Shown here piece by piece: positions 9,360-20,080 of a stretch of 64,000 nucleotides of DNA. The DNA lies in the NCBI GenBank assembly GCA_963585895.1, contig OY757911.1:63847807-63911806 (forward strand), in the 5' to 3' direction. Source of the stretch: Sepioteuthis lessoniana (Eukaryota; Mollusca; Cephalopoda; Myopsida; Loliginidae). The translations under genes were made by a program, and so were the position numbers. The notes below the pieces were generated by a model. The model saw nothing but the letters and a program-made list of their open reading frames with translations, was not told the origin of the DNA and searched no databases. How positions within the stretch are numbered: position 1 is the stretch's first letter; every line of letters begins with the position of its first letter.

Positions 9360-10757
9360 ACCTGGTTAGTTCCTCTTGTAAGAAACTCGGGAGCATTCTT
9401 AAAATGAGGAAGGGAAAAACTCCGACAAATGGACTAGAGGGCAAGAAAATTGATGATGATGATGATACTCAAGGCCTTACATCTGGGAAATAACATAGAC
9501 AATATGGACTTACCAGCATCAATGGGTGCATCAATACGAGGACTCAAAGACTACATCAAAAAGCCCAAAGACTAATTACAGCTGCCAGTAAAAATAGTGA
9601 CAAGATTAGAACAAACAGAACACAATAACTAGAAGCAGAAATGAGAAGAAAAAACAACTGTCGGAATATTCCAAGCAACAAACTGGCAAGATCTCACACG
9701 AGAAAATCTAAACATGGCTAAGAAAAGGAAACCTTTACAGAAAAATTGAATCATTTCTTATAGCAGTACAAAACAACGCCATAAGGACCCACTATGTTAA
9801 AACATAAGGACCAACTATGTTAAAACAAAAATAGATAATATGTAAGAGAATAACAAGTGTAGGTTATGTGGGGATAGAGACGAAATGATTGATCATATAA
9901 TAAGCGAATGTAGCGAACTAATACAAAAGAATACAAGACTAGACATGACTGGGTAAGTGAGGTTATCCACTGGGAATAGTGCAAGAACCTAAAATTTGAC
10001 CATACAACCAAATGGTATATGCACAACCCAGAACCCGTTCTGGAAAATGAGACGCACAAAATTCTCTGAGATTTTGTGATACAAACATATCACCAAGTAC
10101 CGGACCGGCTATAAATTAGACAAAAAAAAAAAAAGATGAGAATTTGCTGTATAGTGGAATTTGGCGTTTCGGCGGAGTGAAAATAAAAGAAAACAAAATG
10201 AGAGACAAGCACTTGAACCTTGCCAGAGAACTAAAAATCAAACATGAGAGTAACGGAGATACCAATTGTAATGGTCGCGCTTGGAACGGTCCCCAAAGAC
10301 TTAGGGATTGGACATATTTACCAACCCCTCCGCTCGGGCAGGATATGACACAAGGTCAATTTTTTAAGCGGAGTTTAACAGGTTTGAATTCAGAGTTTTC
10401 CTTCTCCTAGACTAGTTGCCTCACCAAGGCTGAAGAACTCAGTCTGCCCTACTATTTACCCATAGCTGGAGCGAGAATAATTGGATTCATACCTTTCCCA
10501 AGGGTATTAGTGCTATGTGAAATGCAATCAGTCTCGTCCAGGGTTTGAACTCGTGTCGCCGTGTCCATTTCCTACGACGATAACCATTACACCACGGGCA
10601 CCCCCTTAAAGTAAAGGGGTTGGAAGAGTTGGAAATTAGAGGACGAATGGAGACCAGCCAAACTACAGCATTGTTCGGTCAGAATACTGAGAAGAGTCCT
10701 GAAAACCTGAGGGGACTTGCTGTCACTTGTACTCCAGTAAAAGATCATCAGCTAAAT
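9360..10757 (+). mobile_element. RLE-LINE 3' half, broken
   Basis: Covers the region after the RT fingers and palm: the KLMT-type linker, the CCHC segment (GTAGGTTATGTGGGGATAGAG codes for CRLCGDRD), the endonuclease region and the last coding block. Many stops and small indels; the (AAT)n tail is missing. A SINE-E copy sits inside at 10312-10606. It joins an oppositely oriented LINE 5' fragment at about 10760. Confidence 0.85.
10312..10606 (-). mobile_element. SINE-E copy nested in LINE
   Basis: On the minus strand: tRNA head CCCGTGGTGTAATGGTTATC, B box GAGTTCAAACCCTGG, central domain TACCCTTGGGAAAGGTATGA and AGCTATGGG, then a family-specific 3' body with GACCTTGTGTCATATCCTGC. The flanks GGGATTGGA and GGGGTTGGA (8 of 9) may be a diverged target-site duplication in the LINE. 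Confidence 0.9.
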
Positions 10758-10759
10758 GG

Positions 10760-11790
10760 TATTCTTCTTTTCATTCATGGTTTTCTTTATTAAATCTACA
10801 TTTGTTTTGTTTTCTTGCGTTAACATTTGTTTTGCGGTGCTGGGGTGTCGGTTTTCAGCATTTTGCATTTCAATTCGGTTAATTACCTCTTGTTTTTCAG
10901 TATGTTAGTGTTTCAATTTGGGTTGGCGGATCTTGTTCATATTCTTCCCTCTTTATTTGTTCTCATATTTTGTGTATGTCAAGGTTAGAAAACCGTCCTT
11001 TCTTTTTAATATCATTCTATTTTGGTTAGCAAGTCTTTTCTAATATCAAAGCTGGTAGATTCTGTTCAAATTTCAATGATTCCTTTTCAAAACCTTCTTT
11101 GCGTTGGATATCTCTTAAAATAACTGTGAAATACATCTTTAACTTGGCCATTGGCCTAATGGGTAGATTGTGCGCCTATGGTCTGGATGACGGGGGTTCA
11201 ATCCTAGGTGGAGTCATACCAAAGATTCAAAAATGCTACTGGATGCCGCCTTACTTAACGCTCAGCATTATAAGGTACGGATCAAGGGTAAAGTGGGGCA
11301 ATCCAGGGAATGGAGTTGCACCATTCCTTATACCTCGGTGTAATAGCTATTGAAAAGGGAGCCTTCTGGTCGCCCTCAATTACGGTCGCTCTCAAATACG
11401 GTTGCCAACTTTACTTTTACTTTACATCTCTATCTTCCCTAGTCCATTTTTTCGTTGGTGTCTCTGAGTTGAATAGCTGTTTGGTCGTTGGTTGTGTACC
11501 AGAGATTAGAACTGCCAACATTCGCAGGATGCCTATCGGATCTTCCATGTTTATTATTGAGGGAGCATCTGCCGATCACGACACCCAGACAACAGGCCTG
11601 GGTGTCAGGCTGAATTAGGTTAGGATTTGTCATTTTTCATGGGTGCTATATTGAGGTTATACCAGACCTAGGATTTGATAATTACCAGTGCCCTGGTCGC
11701 AGTTGAGACCAGATACTCTTACTAGTTAGAGGATACTTAAGCGGGTCACAAAAAACCTCCCGTTCTAAATCTACCAAATTTTAACTTACA
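10760..11790 (-). mobile_element. RLE-LINE 5' end, reverse orientation
   Basis: On the minus strand this matches the 5' part of the long copy at 26060-26700: CACCCATGAAAAATGACAAA, the cysteine-poor leader, ATGGACTAGGGAAGATA and the GWFS-type N-terminal segment. SINE-A interrupts it at 11142-11422. A perfect 9-bp hairpin stem lies at 11580-11588 and 11598-11606 in the presumed 5' UTR. Confidence 0.75.
11142..11422 (+). mobile_element. SINE-A copy nested in LINE 5' region
   Basis: A box TGGCCTAATGG, B box GGTTCAATCCT, body and 3' end TTGCCAACTTTACTTTTAC. Flanked by TACATCTTTA (11132-11141) and TACATCTCTA (11423-11432), a 9-of-10 target-site duplication. The block with GGTCGC near the 3' end is locally duplicated. 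Confidence 0.9.
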
Positions 11791-12311
11791 TCTTCATTTG
11801 CTACCTACTTAAGCTGCTACTTGGTGCTTGGATTGTCTTATAACTGAAATTTCTGTGGTTTAAACCTGAACAATTGTGTGGTATTTATCAATGCCAGATT
11901 ATTGGTCTGTATTTCAAGTATTCCAAATCTTTTATATCATCCCTATCTGATTCTTTTTGTTTAACGGTTTTTTATCAAAAAGAGTTCTTGTCATGTGACA
12001 AAGTTACTATTAGAATTTACGTTTACTTTCCCACTTTTTTCTCTTTTTCCCCTCTCCTCCCATACATACATACATATGTGTATATATATATATATATTGA
12101 AATTCAACGGAAAGCATTAAATATTACTTCGAATGTTCGGTATTTACTAATAAGTAACAATTTTCAGCTTATCAACGAAGATAAATAAAAATATTTTGTT
12201 CCCACTTTAACCGTTTCTCTTCTCACTTACTCTAAATATTTCGAATGTTTTTTTTTTTTTTTGTCAAAAATTCTTTTCACTAGACTTTATTCGAATAATG
12301 ATAATAATAAT
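11791..12311. other. No recognised feature
   Basis: AT-rich with a short (TA)n at about 12076-12097 and a T run near 12250. No supported gene. Confidence 0.5.
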
Positions 12312-12877
12312 AATAATAATACTAGACATGATTGGGTGGGCAAGATGATCCACTTGGAGATGTGCAAGAAATTTAAATTTGACCATACGAACAAATGCTT
12401 TATACACAACCAAGCAGCTGTCCTAGAAAATGACACACATAAACTCCTTTGGGATTTTAACACATAGACGGATCACCTAATCTCAGCCAGAAAACCAGAC
12501 CTAATAATCAATAAAAAAAAAGAGAAATTGTAAAATTGTCGACCTTGCTGTCCCAGCTGACCACAGAATAGAACTGAAAGAATATGAAAAGAAGGATAAC
12601 TACCTCAACCTTGCTAGGGAATTGAAAAAACTATGGAACATGAAGGTGACAATTATACCAGTTGTGAGTAGTGCTTTTGGTATAGTAACTAAAGGATTAT
12701 TAAAGAGACTGAAGGACATGGAAGTTGGCGGACGAGTGGAGACCATCCAAACTACAGCATTATTGAGAATGGCCAGAATACTGAGAAGAGTCCTGGAGAC
12801 TTGAGAAGACTTGCTGTCACTCAAACTCCAGGGAAAGGCCATCAGCTAATGCTGATGTGAAGAACTCTAAAGGGGTA

Positions 12878-12941
<64 letters not shown>
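12312..12941 (+). mobile_element. RLE-LINE 3' end with (AAT)n tail
   Basis: Starts at the RHDWVGK block and runs through the endonuclease (a KPDLI-type motif is visible, out of frame with its neighbours) to the terminal coding block ARILRRVLET, stop, 3' UTR and about 20 AAT units (12877-12941). Frames at 12261-12467 and 12622-12804 are pieces of this protein. 5' truncated. Confidence 0.9.
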
Positions 12942-12942
<1 letters not shown>

Positions 12943-13550
12943 AGTTAATTACATAATAAGTGAATAGAGCAAACTAGAGCAAAAGCGTAGAAACTAAGCA
13001 TGACTGTCTGGAGAAGGTAATCTACTGATAAGAAATTATAAGTTAATAATACAACCAAAAATGGTATATGTACAAAACAGAAACCTTCCAAGAGAATGAG
13101 ACGCACAAAAATTCTTTGGGACCCTGCGATACAAACGGATCACATTATCTCGGCAAGAAGGCCAGACCTAGAGTTAGCAAGAAAAAAAGAAGTTGTATCT
13201 AATGAATTTTGAAGTTCGAGTGGCCCACAGAGTGAAAAATGAAAGAAAGCGAAAAGATGAGAAATACTTGGCCCTTGCCAGAGATGTAAAAACCTGTGGA
13301 ACATAAAGATGACAATGACACCAATTGTGGCTCGAGCGCTTAAAACGATCCTCAAAGACTTGGAAAGGGAACTAGAAAAATTGAAAATCAGAGTAAGAAT
13401 CAAGATCATCCAAACTACAGCATTGTTAAGATCGGCCAGACTACTAAGAAGAGTCCTGGAGATCTGATGAGACTTGCTGTCACTCAGATTCCTGTGATAG
13501 ACCATTAGCTATTGCTAATCAGAAAAAACTCACAAGGAGTAAAATAACGA
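12942..13550 (+). mobile_element. RLE-LINE 3' end, second copy in tandem
   Basis: Starts in the CCHC tail region directly after the AAT run of the previous copy and ends at CTCACAAGGAGTAAAATAA. More diverged than its neighbour. 5' truncated. Confidence 0.85.
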
Positions 13551-14127
13551 TAAAGAAGATAAATATTTTTCCATGAGTCTGTTTGTAAGACTTTCCTTGC
13601 TGTTCTATACTTTTGATGTTAAAGACTGATTCATAAAAATGCCATTTCGAAAAAAGTTTTACTTCATTTTTGGTTCCCTTTAGTGTATTTGTTTTTATTT
13701 GTTTTCACGATTGTAACGTTGGTCTTTGGAAAGAAGAGGTAGTCACATCCTATTTCGGGAACCACCCAGATGTTATTGCTTTCGTCGGTAACCAATGACT
13801 CCTACTTTCTTCCGTCTTTAGAAGTATGTCTTTCTGTAAATTCTCTGTATGCTGATGTCAGGAGATTTCAGTGCTTTTCTTTATTTTTGTTGTGTTTAAG
13901 CTTAGCGCATTTTCGAGTTTTTTTTTTCCTGCTTTTATTTTACCTAAACGTTAACTCACGCCAAATATATTCAGTATATACCTGTTTATAAATCAAATTT
14001 TGAAGATGTAATTTCTTTGGCAATAAACTAGAGTAGAGATATACATGAGTAATGGTTTTGTAAGGTTGAAATTCGAATATAAAAGCAGGAACTATAGACA
14101 ACACTTGCCTTCAGAAATGAATCCGTT
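13551..14127. other. No recognised feature
   Basis: AT-rich, unique-looking. The 73-codon frame at 13770-13991 shows no known motif and no splice-like borders. Confidence 0.5.
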
Positions 14128-14129
14128 CT

Positions 14130-14655
14130 TTCTGTGGGGTTTAGAACACGCTGACTCTTTCTACTGTCGAGGGGTAAGCCCCCTTACAAAAAAAAAGGAA
14201 TGTCCAGAGTATGTTACAAAACAGCATCAGACGGTGAGCTTTGATTTTGGGAAGTGTAGAGTACACCTTTATCGTCATTACTCCCAGGTCCACTCTGTTC
14301 CAGAATGGTAGTACCTGTTAGTGTTCCATCTAGGGATCAAATAAAACTGAAAAGTATTTGTATAAGATAAGAATATCTGATGACATTTTAACTGTAGACT
14401 ATTTATATTAAGAATAATTACTTGAAACTATAATTAGAGCTTCAAGTAATTATTCTTAGAAATAACTAAAATTGTTTTCTAAGGATTTGTTATCAATTAC
14501 TTGAAACCATATAACCATGTGCACAACAAAATGAATATGATTAAATATAAGTAATTGTTTGAAACCATATAAAAATTAATATAAGATAAGATTACTTGGA
14601 ACCATACAACTGGATTTAAATAAATTTCACTCCATAGGAAATCTTGATATCATAT
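14130..14655 (+). mobile_element. Ret-B copy with long minisatellite
   Basis: Diverged 5' body (blocks matching AGGGGTAAG and CCCAGGTCCACTCTG) to about 14340, then units built on ACTTGAAACCATATAAC. A perfect 18-bp inverted repeat, 14409-14426 with 14441-14458, has formed from two opposed units. The 3' tail is not recognisable. Confidence 0.7.
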
Positions 14656-14660
14656 AGTAA

Positions 14661-14912
14661 AAAGTTGGTGACTATAGTCGAGGGTAACCCGAAAGCTCCC
14701 TTTTCGATAGCTACTACACCAATGTGTAGGGGAGGGCGCTAATCATTTCCCTAGATTGCTCTACTTTACCCTTGATCCGTACCTTATAATGCTGAGTGTT
14801 AAGCAAGGAGGCATCAAGTACCATTTTTTGAGTCTTTGGTATGACTCGACCTGGGATTGAACCCAGGTCTCCCGGACCATTGGCGAACACTCTAACCCCT
14901 AGGCCAACTCTT
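14661..14912 (-). mobile_element. SINE-A copy
   Basis: Full-length minus-strand copy: B box GGTTCAATCCC, the GAGTCATACCAAAGACTC segment, body, 3' end at 14661. No clear target-site duplication. Confidence 0.9.
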
Positions 14913-15195
14913 AAGAAATAACTGTACAAAAAATGTAAACATAAATGCGCAATGAACACGATTGCCTAACCTTTAAGCATAAAATAACCCTGGATGGATT
15001 GACATGCCGTTAAAATCAATCACTCAAAAATCAATTCCATAAAGTAATGATTGCATGGATATAAAGCAGAAGTCAACCAATACATGACTTATGCACGAGA
15101 GTATACGGTAATTGATATAATAAATAATAAGTATCTTTCACGTGAAATATGATCTAGAAATCATCCTCATCAACAATATTTAATGAGAATTTTAC
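14913..15195. other. No recognised feature
   Basis: AT-rich spacer between SINE-A and the candidate exon. Confidence 0.4.
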
Positions 15196-15336
15196 CTTGG
15201 TTGCCTCATCAGCACCAATTCTTGCTCGCCTTGAAAGGATGTGTTTCATGGCTCCTTGTGGTGTACCAAATTTCATACTAATACAACAAGTGATGGACAT
15301 TTGACTCACCAAGGCAGACTCTTTATTGAGGATCAT
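15196..15336 (-). CDS. Candidate exon, unrecognised
   Basis: Minus-strand open frame ending at a donor-like AAG/gtaaaa (15196/15195). Its last 20 or so codons include GAMKHILSRRARIG and GADEATK, with a codon mix less AT-biased than the surroundings. The 5' border is unclear; acceptor-like AGs occur at several points. I do not recognise the peptide. It lies outside all repeat families seen here and on the same strand as the candidate exon at 7467-7540, but nothing else links the two. Confidence 0.2.
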
Positions 15337-15691
15337 TGCAAAATATTCTATACTAGTAATTCCAGTTCTTACTTTTCAAGAATAACCGTGATAGAGTTAT
15401 TTTAGCTGCCTGGATGATTTTGGTGGTTGGTTAAAACCTGGTCATTCTATGAAGTCAAAAACATTTTTTTACTTCTTCTCAAAGTCTATATATAACCCAT
15501 TTTGAGCAGAAGTTGCATATTTCTACAGTAATTACCAAATAAAGAAAATCTTTGTTCGAATTCAAGAACCAGTATGTTAATTATGCCATTTTTGATTGAG
15601 AATAATCAGTGAGCTTTTACAATGGAAGAAGATTTTATGCTTTTTAGATTCGCACCTCATATTGCATTTGTATTGAAAGATAAAATATTAA
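15337..15691. other. No recognised feature
   Basis: AT-rich, no repeat or exon recognised. Confidence 0.5.
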
Positions 15692-16526
15692 TTTGTGTTA
15701 GTTTCATAGCATATCAGCCATTGTAGGTTATTTATAGCCAAATCCTCTTTATAAGTAAAGTTGGCGACGGTAGTCGTGGGTGGCCTAAAGGCTCCCTTTT
15801 CAACAACTACCACATCAAAGTGTGGGGTACGGCACGACTCCTTTTTCTGGATTGCCCCACTTTACCCTTGATCCGTACCTTATAATGCTGAGTGTTAAGC
15901 AAGGAGGCACCAAATAGCATTTTTTGAGTCTTTGGTATGACACGATCTGAGATTGAACTCAGGTCTCCCGAGCCATTGGCGAACACTCTAACCGTTAAAC
16001 CAATGACCGGTTACTTTTTCCTCTTTATACATATATATTAAATATCCATGATTTGTAAATATATTTTGTTGCACACATTTAATTGGTTACAAGTATCGCT
16101 ATTTAACGTTAATTATCCTATTCAACATGATTCATTCGTTTTCACATTGTTAAAATGGTTTCAAGTATTGTTATTTATCATTAACAATTCAATTAAACAT
16201 TAGTCATTTGTTTCCACACAATTAAATGATCAAACAGTTCTGTGTCTAACAATTCAATTTAGTATTAGTTATTCGTTTGCACACAATTTGAATGACAAAC
16301 AATTCTACTTGACCCACAGATAGAACCCTATTAGGTACTACCACTCCAGGTCGGAGTGAACCTGAGAGACGGTAATGAAGGGGTACTCCACATTCCCCAG
16401 AGCTCCAGCATTACTCGAGTTTCGCCTTCAGATTGTTTTGTGCCATATCCTGGAAACTCGTTGGGAGAGTCTTACCCCTCCACAGAGATGCAGTCGTCTT
16501 ATTTCTACAGCCCCAGCTGACTGGGC
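15692..16526 (-). mobile_element. Ret-B copy interrupted by SINE-A
   Basis: Minus-strand copy: 3' tail at the left (CATATCAGCCATTGTAGG), SINE-A inserted at 15754-16018, then minisatellite units of the longer class (with TTTCAAGTATTG and CAATTTAGTATTAG), body, and 5' end at CCAGCTGACTGGG. Removing the SINE restores a continuous element. Confidence 0.85.
15754..16018 (-). mobile_element. SINE-A copy with 11-bp target-site duplication
   Basis: Full-length SINE on the minus strand, flanked by perfect direct repeats TCCTCTTTATA at 15743-15753 and 16019-16029. It lies in the 3' tail of a Ret-B copy, so it is younger than that copy. Confidence 0.95.
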
Positions 16527-16810
16527 TACATAAGATATTAATTCAAAGCTTTGTTTCTTAGTTCGTTTTCAGTTAGAAGGTAAATACTGAACAAAGGTTG
16601 TTTCGAATAAATCAAATTGGACAAAGATAAGAGCAGCCCACCTTTCGTGGTGAAATCATATCGATCTTGTTTCTGTTTGTAATCTTAAAGATGCATCGCA
16701 AACGGAATTTTCACTGAATGGTGTTTGAATTAAGTAAAAGGCTGAGTTTTTCGCAGATAAAGTTTTGTTTTCGCTTAACATCGCAGTCAAAATATAATGT
16801 TGTACTAAAT
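16527..16810. other. No recognised feature
   Basis: AT-rich spacer; no gene seen. Confidence 0.4.
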
Positions 16811-16829
16811 TTAGCTGGATAATTCAGCA

Positions 16830-17794
16830 GGAATATATCTAAAAGAAGAGGCAGAATACATACAAATTCAGATAGATAAGATGAGAGACTCGGTGGAAGA
16901 TAGACAATCCAGGATAGCCTGGCAAACAATAAACGAAGTAAGTAGAAGGAAGAGCACAGCCAAAGCAAAATTGAAGGCTGCAAGCCAACAAGAAAGAGTA
17001 AAACTATGGGAACAGCATTTCAAAAATCTACTAGGAAACCCACCGAAAATAACGGATGAACGATCACCAGAATTATCAGTAAGCAATTAGACATTAAACT
17101 AGGTCCTTTCACCAAAGAAGAACTCGACTCAGTTCTTAGAAGAATTAAAAATAGGAAAGCTGCAGGGCTAGACGAGATCCCCCCAGAAGTGTAGAAGACT
17201 AGACAATTCGACGATATACTGCTCCGGCAATGCAACGCAGTCTATAGTCAAAATAGGATAGAAAGATGGATGAAGGGATGCATCCTCCTTTCCCTAAAAA
17301 GGCGACCTCGGACTAGCCAAGAACTACCGAGGGATAACACTTACATCCATAGCAGCCAAAATCTACAATGCCCTACTACGAAACCGCATAGAACCCAAAA
17401 TAGACAACATCCTTAGGAAAAACCAAAATGGCTTCTGAAGAAATAGATCCACAACCTCACAAATACTGACCATCCGTAGAATCCTTGAAGGCGTTCGGGC
17501 AAAAAACCTTCAGGCGACATTACTATTTGTCGACTTTACCAAGGCCTTCGATTCCATACACAGAGGGAAGATGGAGCAAATCCTACTAGCATACGGCCTA
17601 CCAAAAGAAACCGTAGCAGCGATAATGATTCTCTACAGAAACACCAAAGTGAAAGTACGTTCACCAGATGGAGACACGGAATACTTCGACATTGTTGCAG
17701 GAGTACTACAAGGAAACACGCTAGCCCCGTACCTCTTTATCATCTGTCTAGACTACGTGCTTAGAACTTCGATCGGCAAAATCAGAGAAAATGA
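16830..17794 (+). pseudogene. RTE reverse transcriptase N-terminal part
   Basis: Encodes the pre-RT helix-rich segment (YLKEEAEYIQ, RIAWQTINEVSRRKST) and RT blocks up to IRENDW. In-frame stops stand where Trp and Arg codons are expected (PPEV-stop, NGF-stop), and a frameshift lies near 17295. It cannot make active enzyme: truncated at the 5' end, without an APE endonuclease, and missing the catalytic YADD block. Confidence 0.9.
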
Positions 17795-18157
17795 CTGGAG
17801 AAGAAACTAGACGGAAATTACACAAGAATGTTTAGAGCAGTATTGAACAAGTCCTGGCGACAACACCCCACGAGACACCAACTATACGGACACTTGCCCC
17901 CCATCACGAAAACTATACAAGTTAGACGAACCAGACACGCGGGACACTGCTGGAGAAGCAAGGACGAGCTCAAAAGTGATGTACTCCTATGGACCCCCTC
18001 ATATGGCCGTGCAAAAGCAGGACGACCAGCTCGAGCTTACATACAGCAACTATGTGAGGATACAGGATGTAACCCTGAAGACCTGCCGGAGGCGATGAAT
18101 GATAGGGAGAAGTGGCGAGAGAGGGTCAGGGATATCCGTGCTGGCGGCACGACATGA
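17795..18157 (+). pseudogene. RTE LINE C-terminal domain
   Basis: Open frame beginning LEKKLDGNYTRMFR and ending VRDIRAGGTT. Carries the HCWRSK segment and the DREKWRERV segment conserved at the C terminus of such elements. It is out of frame with the upstream RT part because of the deletion junction at 17794/17795. Cys and His residues in GHCWRSKDE are retained. The frame was probably preserved by recent origin, not by selection. Confidence 0.9.
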
Positions 18158-18302
18158 TGATGATGATGAATTCATTCATTCTTCATTCTTTCTCTTGTAA
18201 CGGTATATCAACCCATCTATTGTTATTTTATGCTAAGAGGTTGGGGAATCGCGTTCAGTGTACATTTATATCTAACTTTTTTGTGGAGTTGTTTCTTAAG
18301 TA

Positions 18303-18446
18303 CAGTTATATGGTTTCATGGATTCCTATTTAATACGAATAATTTGCACAGTTATATGGTTTCACGTATTCCTATCTAATACGAATAATTTGTACAGTTA
18401 TATAGTTTCAAGTATTCCTATCTAATACAAATAATTTGAACAGCTA
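18303..18446 (-). repeat. 46-bp tandem repeat, left part
   Basis: Units start at 18303, 18349 and 18395 with CAGTTATATGGTTTCA, giving a period of exactly 46 bp. The array resumes at 19286 after the mariner, with units also spaced about 46 bp. Confidence 0.9.
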
Positions 18447-19285
18447 CGTGGTGCATTCAATAGGTTTCCAGACTTTTTTTACAGGCATTTAAAATTGTCG
18501 TAGACTCTTGAAAATTCAGTATGTTATTTCTATACATCTTATGAGATGACTGACCAATTTTTATGATTTCAGGTTTAAATGAACAGCTACAGCAGCAATT
18601 GGAATACACCCTACTAAAGCTGGTGAATTTCAAAAATGCAGTTTGACACTTTAAAGCTTATGGGATGCTTCAGACAGCTTTTCGACCATCTTGCATGAAT
18701 CAAACATCAGTTTTTGAGTGGCATAAGAGATTCAAGGAAGGCAGGGAGTCTATAAGGGATGATGAGAGGTGTGGGGGGAGTATGGAAGTTAGTCAATACA
18801 CCAGAGTTCACTGGCCAAACGGTTAGGGTTAGGGTTACTATCTTGAGGTTTTAAGGGAGTTCAGGAAGAGATTCCGTTGGAAGAGGCTAGCACTCTTTAA
18901 ATCGGGTCATTGGCATTTCCACCAGAACAATACACCAGTCTACAACTCCATCCTTGTCACCAACTATTTGACCAAGATAGGCATCAAGATCGTTCGTCAG
19001 CCTCCCTATAGTCCAGACCTTGCTCCCTGTGACTTTTGGTTATTCCCTAAGCTCAGAGGCTGTCGTTATGAGACAATTGACGAGATGAAAGAGGCTGTGA
19101 CGAAGGTCATTGACACGCTTACACAAGAGGACTTTCATAGAGTCTTCCAGAAGTTGTTGGAACGGTACAACAAGTACATTGGAGCTGGAGGAGATTACTT
19201 CGAAGGGGACTAGAGTTTCATGTGTGTACTATCAATAAAAGTGCCCATACGAAAAAAAGTCTGGAAACTTATTTAATGATCCGCG
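18447..19285 (+). mobile_element. Mariner element, internally deleted, with TIRs and TA duplication
   Basis: 839 bp. Terminal inverted repeats of 34 bp just inside the TA match at 29 positions, with the core GTTTCCAGACTTTTTTT at each end. TA is duplicated at 18445-18446 and 19286-19287, and its removal restores the host 46-bp unit. It retains the N-terminal SVFEWHKRFKEGRES region and the C-terminal part of a SETMAR-type mariner transposase; the middle, with the first catalytic Asp, is missing. Confidence 0.95.
18833..19213 (+). pseudogene. Mariner transposase C-terminal part
   Basis: Open frame of about 126 codons from YYLEVLREFRKRF to GGDYFEGD and a stop. The third catalytic Asp region (SPDLAPCDFW) is intact, but the second reads HQNNTPVY where mariners have HQDNAPVH, so Asp is replaced by Asn. 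Immediately upstream is a TTAGGG-type 17-mer (18821-18837) that adds a stop in this frame. Not functional. Confidence 0.93.
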
Positions 19286-20080
19286 TATATGGTTTCAAGT
19301 ATTCCTGTCTAATACGAATAACTTGCACAGTTATATGATTTCAAGTATTCCTATCTAATACAAATAATTTGCACTGTTATATGGTTTCAAGTATTCTTAT
19401 CTAATACCAATAATTTGCACTGTTATATAGTTTCAAGTATTCCTATCTAATACGAATAATTTACACAGTTATATGGTTTCAAGTAATTTGTAATAATCAT
19501 GAATAAACGATAATAGAGCTTCAAGAAACTATTTTTAATACAAATAATTGACATAGTTATATGGCATTATATTACTATCGAGCATTTTTAAACGAATCTA
19601 TTTGACCCTGTAAAGTAACAACAGTAAAATGCTAAAATATACACACCTAGCCTCTGGCCACTCGGCTGTTTTTATAACATGGGATGAATGAATTTACGTT
19701 CTCCAATCTCTGTCCCCATTACCGAATGGGACCTTCTATTTCTACTCGAAGACCCATAGATGATACCCTAACGGGTTCTACCGCACAGGGGTAAGAGTGG
19801 AGTAAAGGCAATGAAGAGATATTCCACACTCTCCAGAACTCGAGAACTGAAGCCTCACCACCTGATGTTGTTTAGTGTCATACTCAGGATACACCTTTTT
19901 TCAAAAAGAAGAATCGTAACCCTCTTTAAGGGAAACAGTCGATGTATTTTGTCCCACCGATTGGGAGGACTAATGATCAGATGATTATTATGAGTTAGAT
20001 ACTTGAATTTAAGTACCGGGGAACAACATGGAAAAAAGAGAGCAAGGGTATTGAAAGTGACTGTTTTGCAGAACGCTATT

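Larger units (their letters stand above)
16815..18170 (+). mobile_element. RTE-type LINE, 5' truncated and internally deleted
   Basis: Non-LTR retrotransposon remains encoding the linker, RT fingers and palm and the C-terminal domain, ending in a short (ATG)n run typical of this type. RT motifs visible in order: RKAAGLDEIPPEV, KNYRGITLTSIAAK, NGF-RNRSTT, FVDFTKAFDS, GVLQGNTLAPYLFI. The segment that should carry YADD is gone: sequence jumps at 17794/17795 from the palm to LEKKLDGNYTR. The first about 550 bp are GC-richer than the flanks. Confidence 0.92.
18178..19975 (-). mobile_element. Ret-B copy split by mariner
   Basis: Minus-strand copy: diverged tail at the left (GGTATATCAACCC), a tandem array of a 46-bp unit, the mariner insertion, further units to about 19560, then a diverged body at 19740-19975 with CACCACCTGATG and CCGATTGGG at the 5' end. 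The array continues exactly across the mariner. Confidence 0.8.

Noticed and set aside
18821-18837. Chromosome end or true telomere
   Set aside because: Only about two and a half TTAGGG units inside a mariner element.
18303-19500. CRISPR array
   Set aside because: The repeats are contiguous 46-bp tandem units without unique spacers and belong to a transposon in a eukaryotic context.
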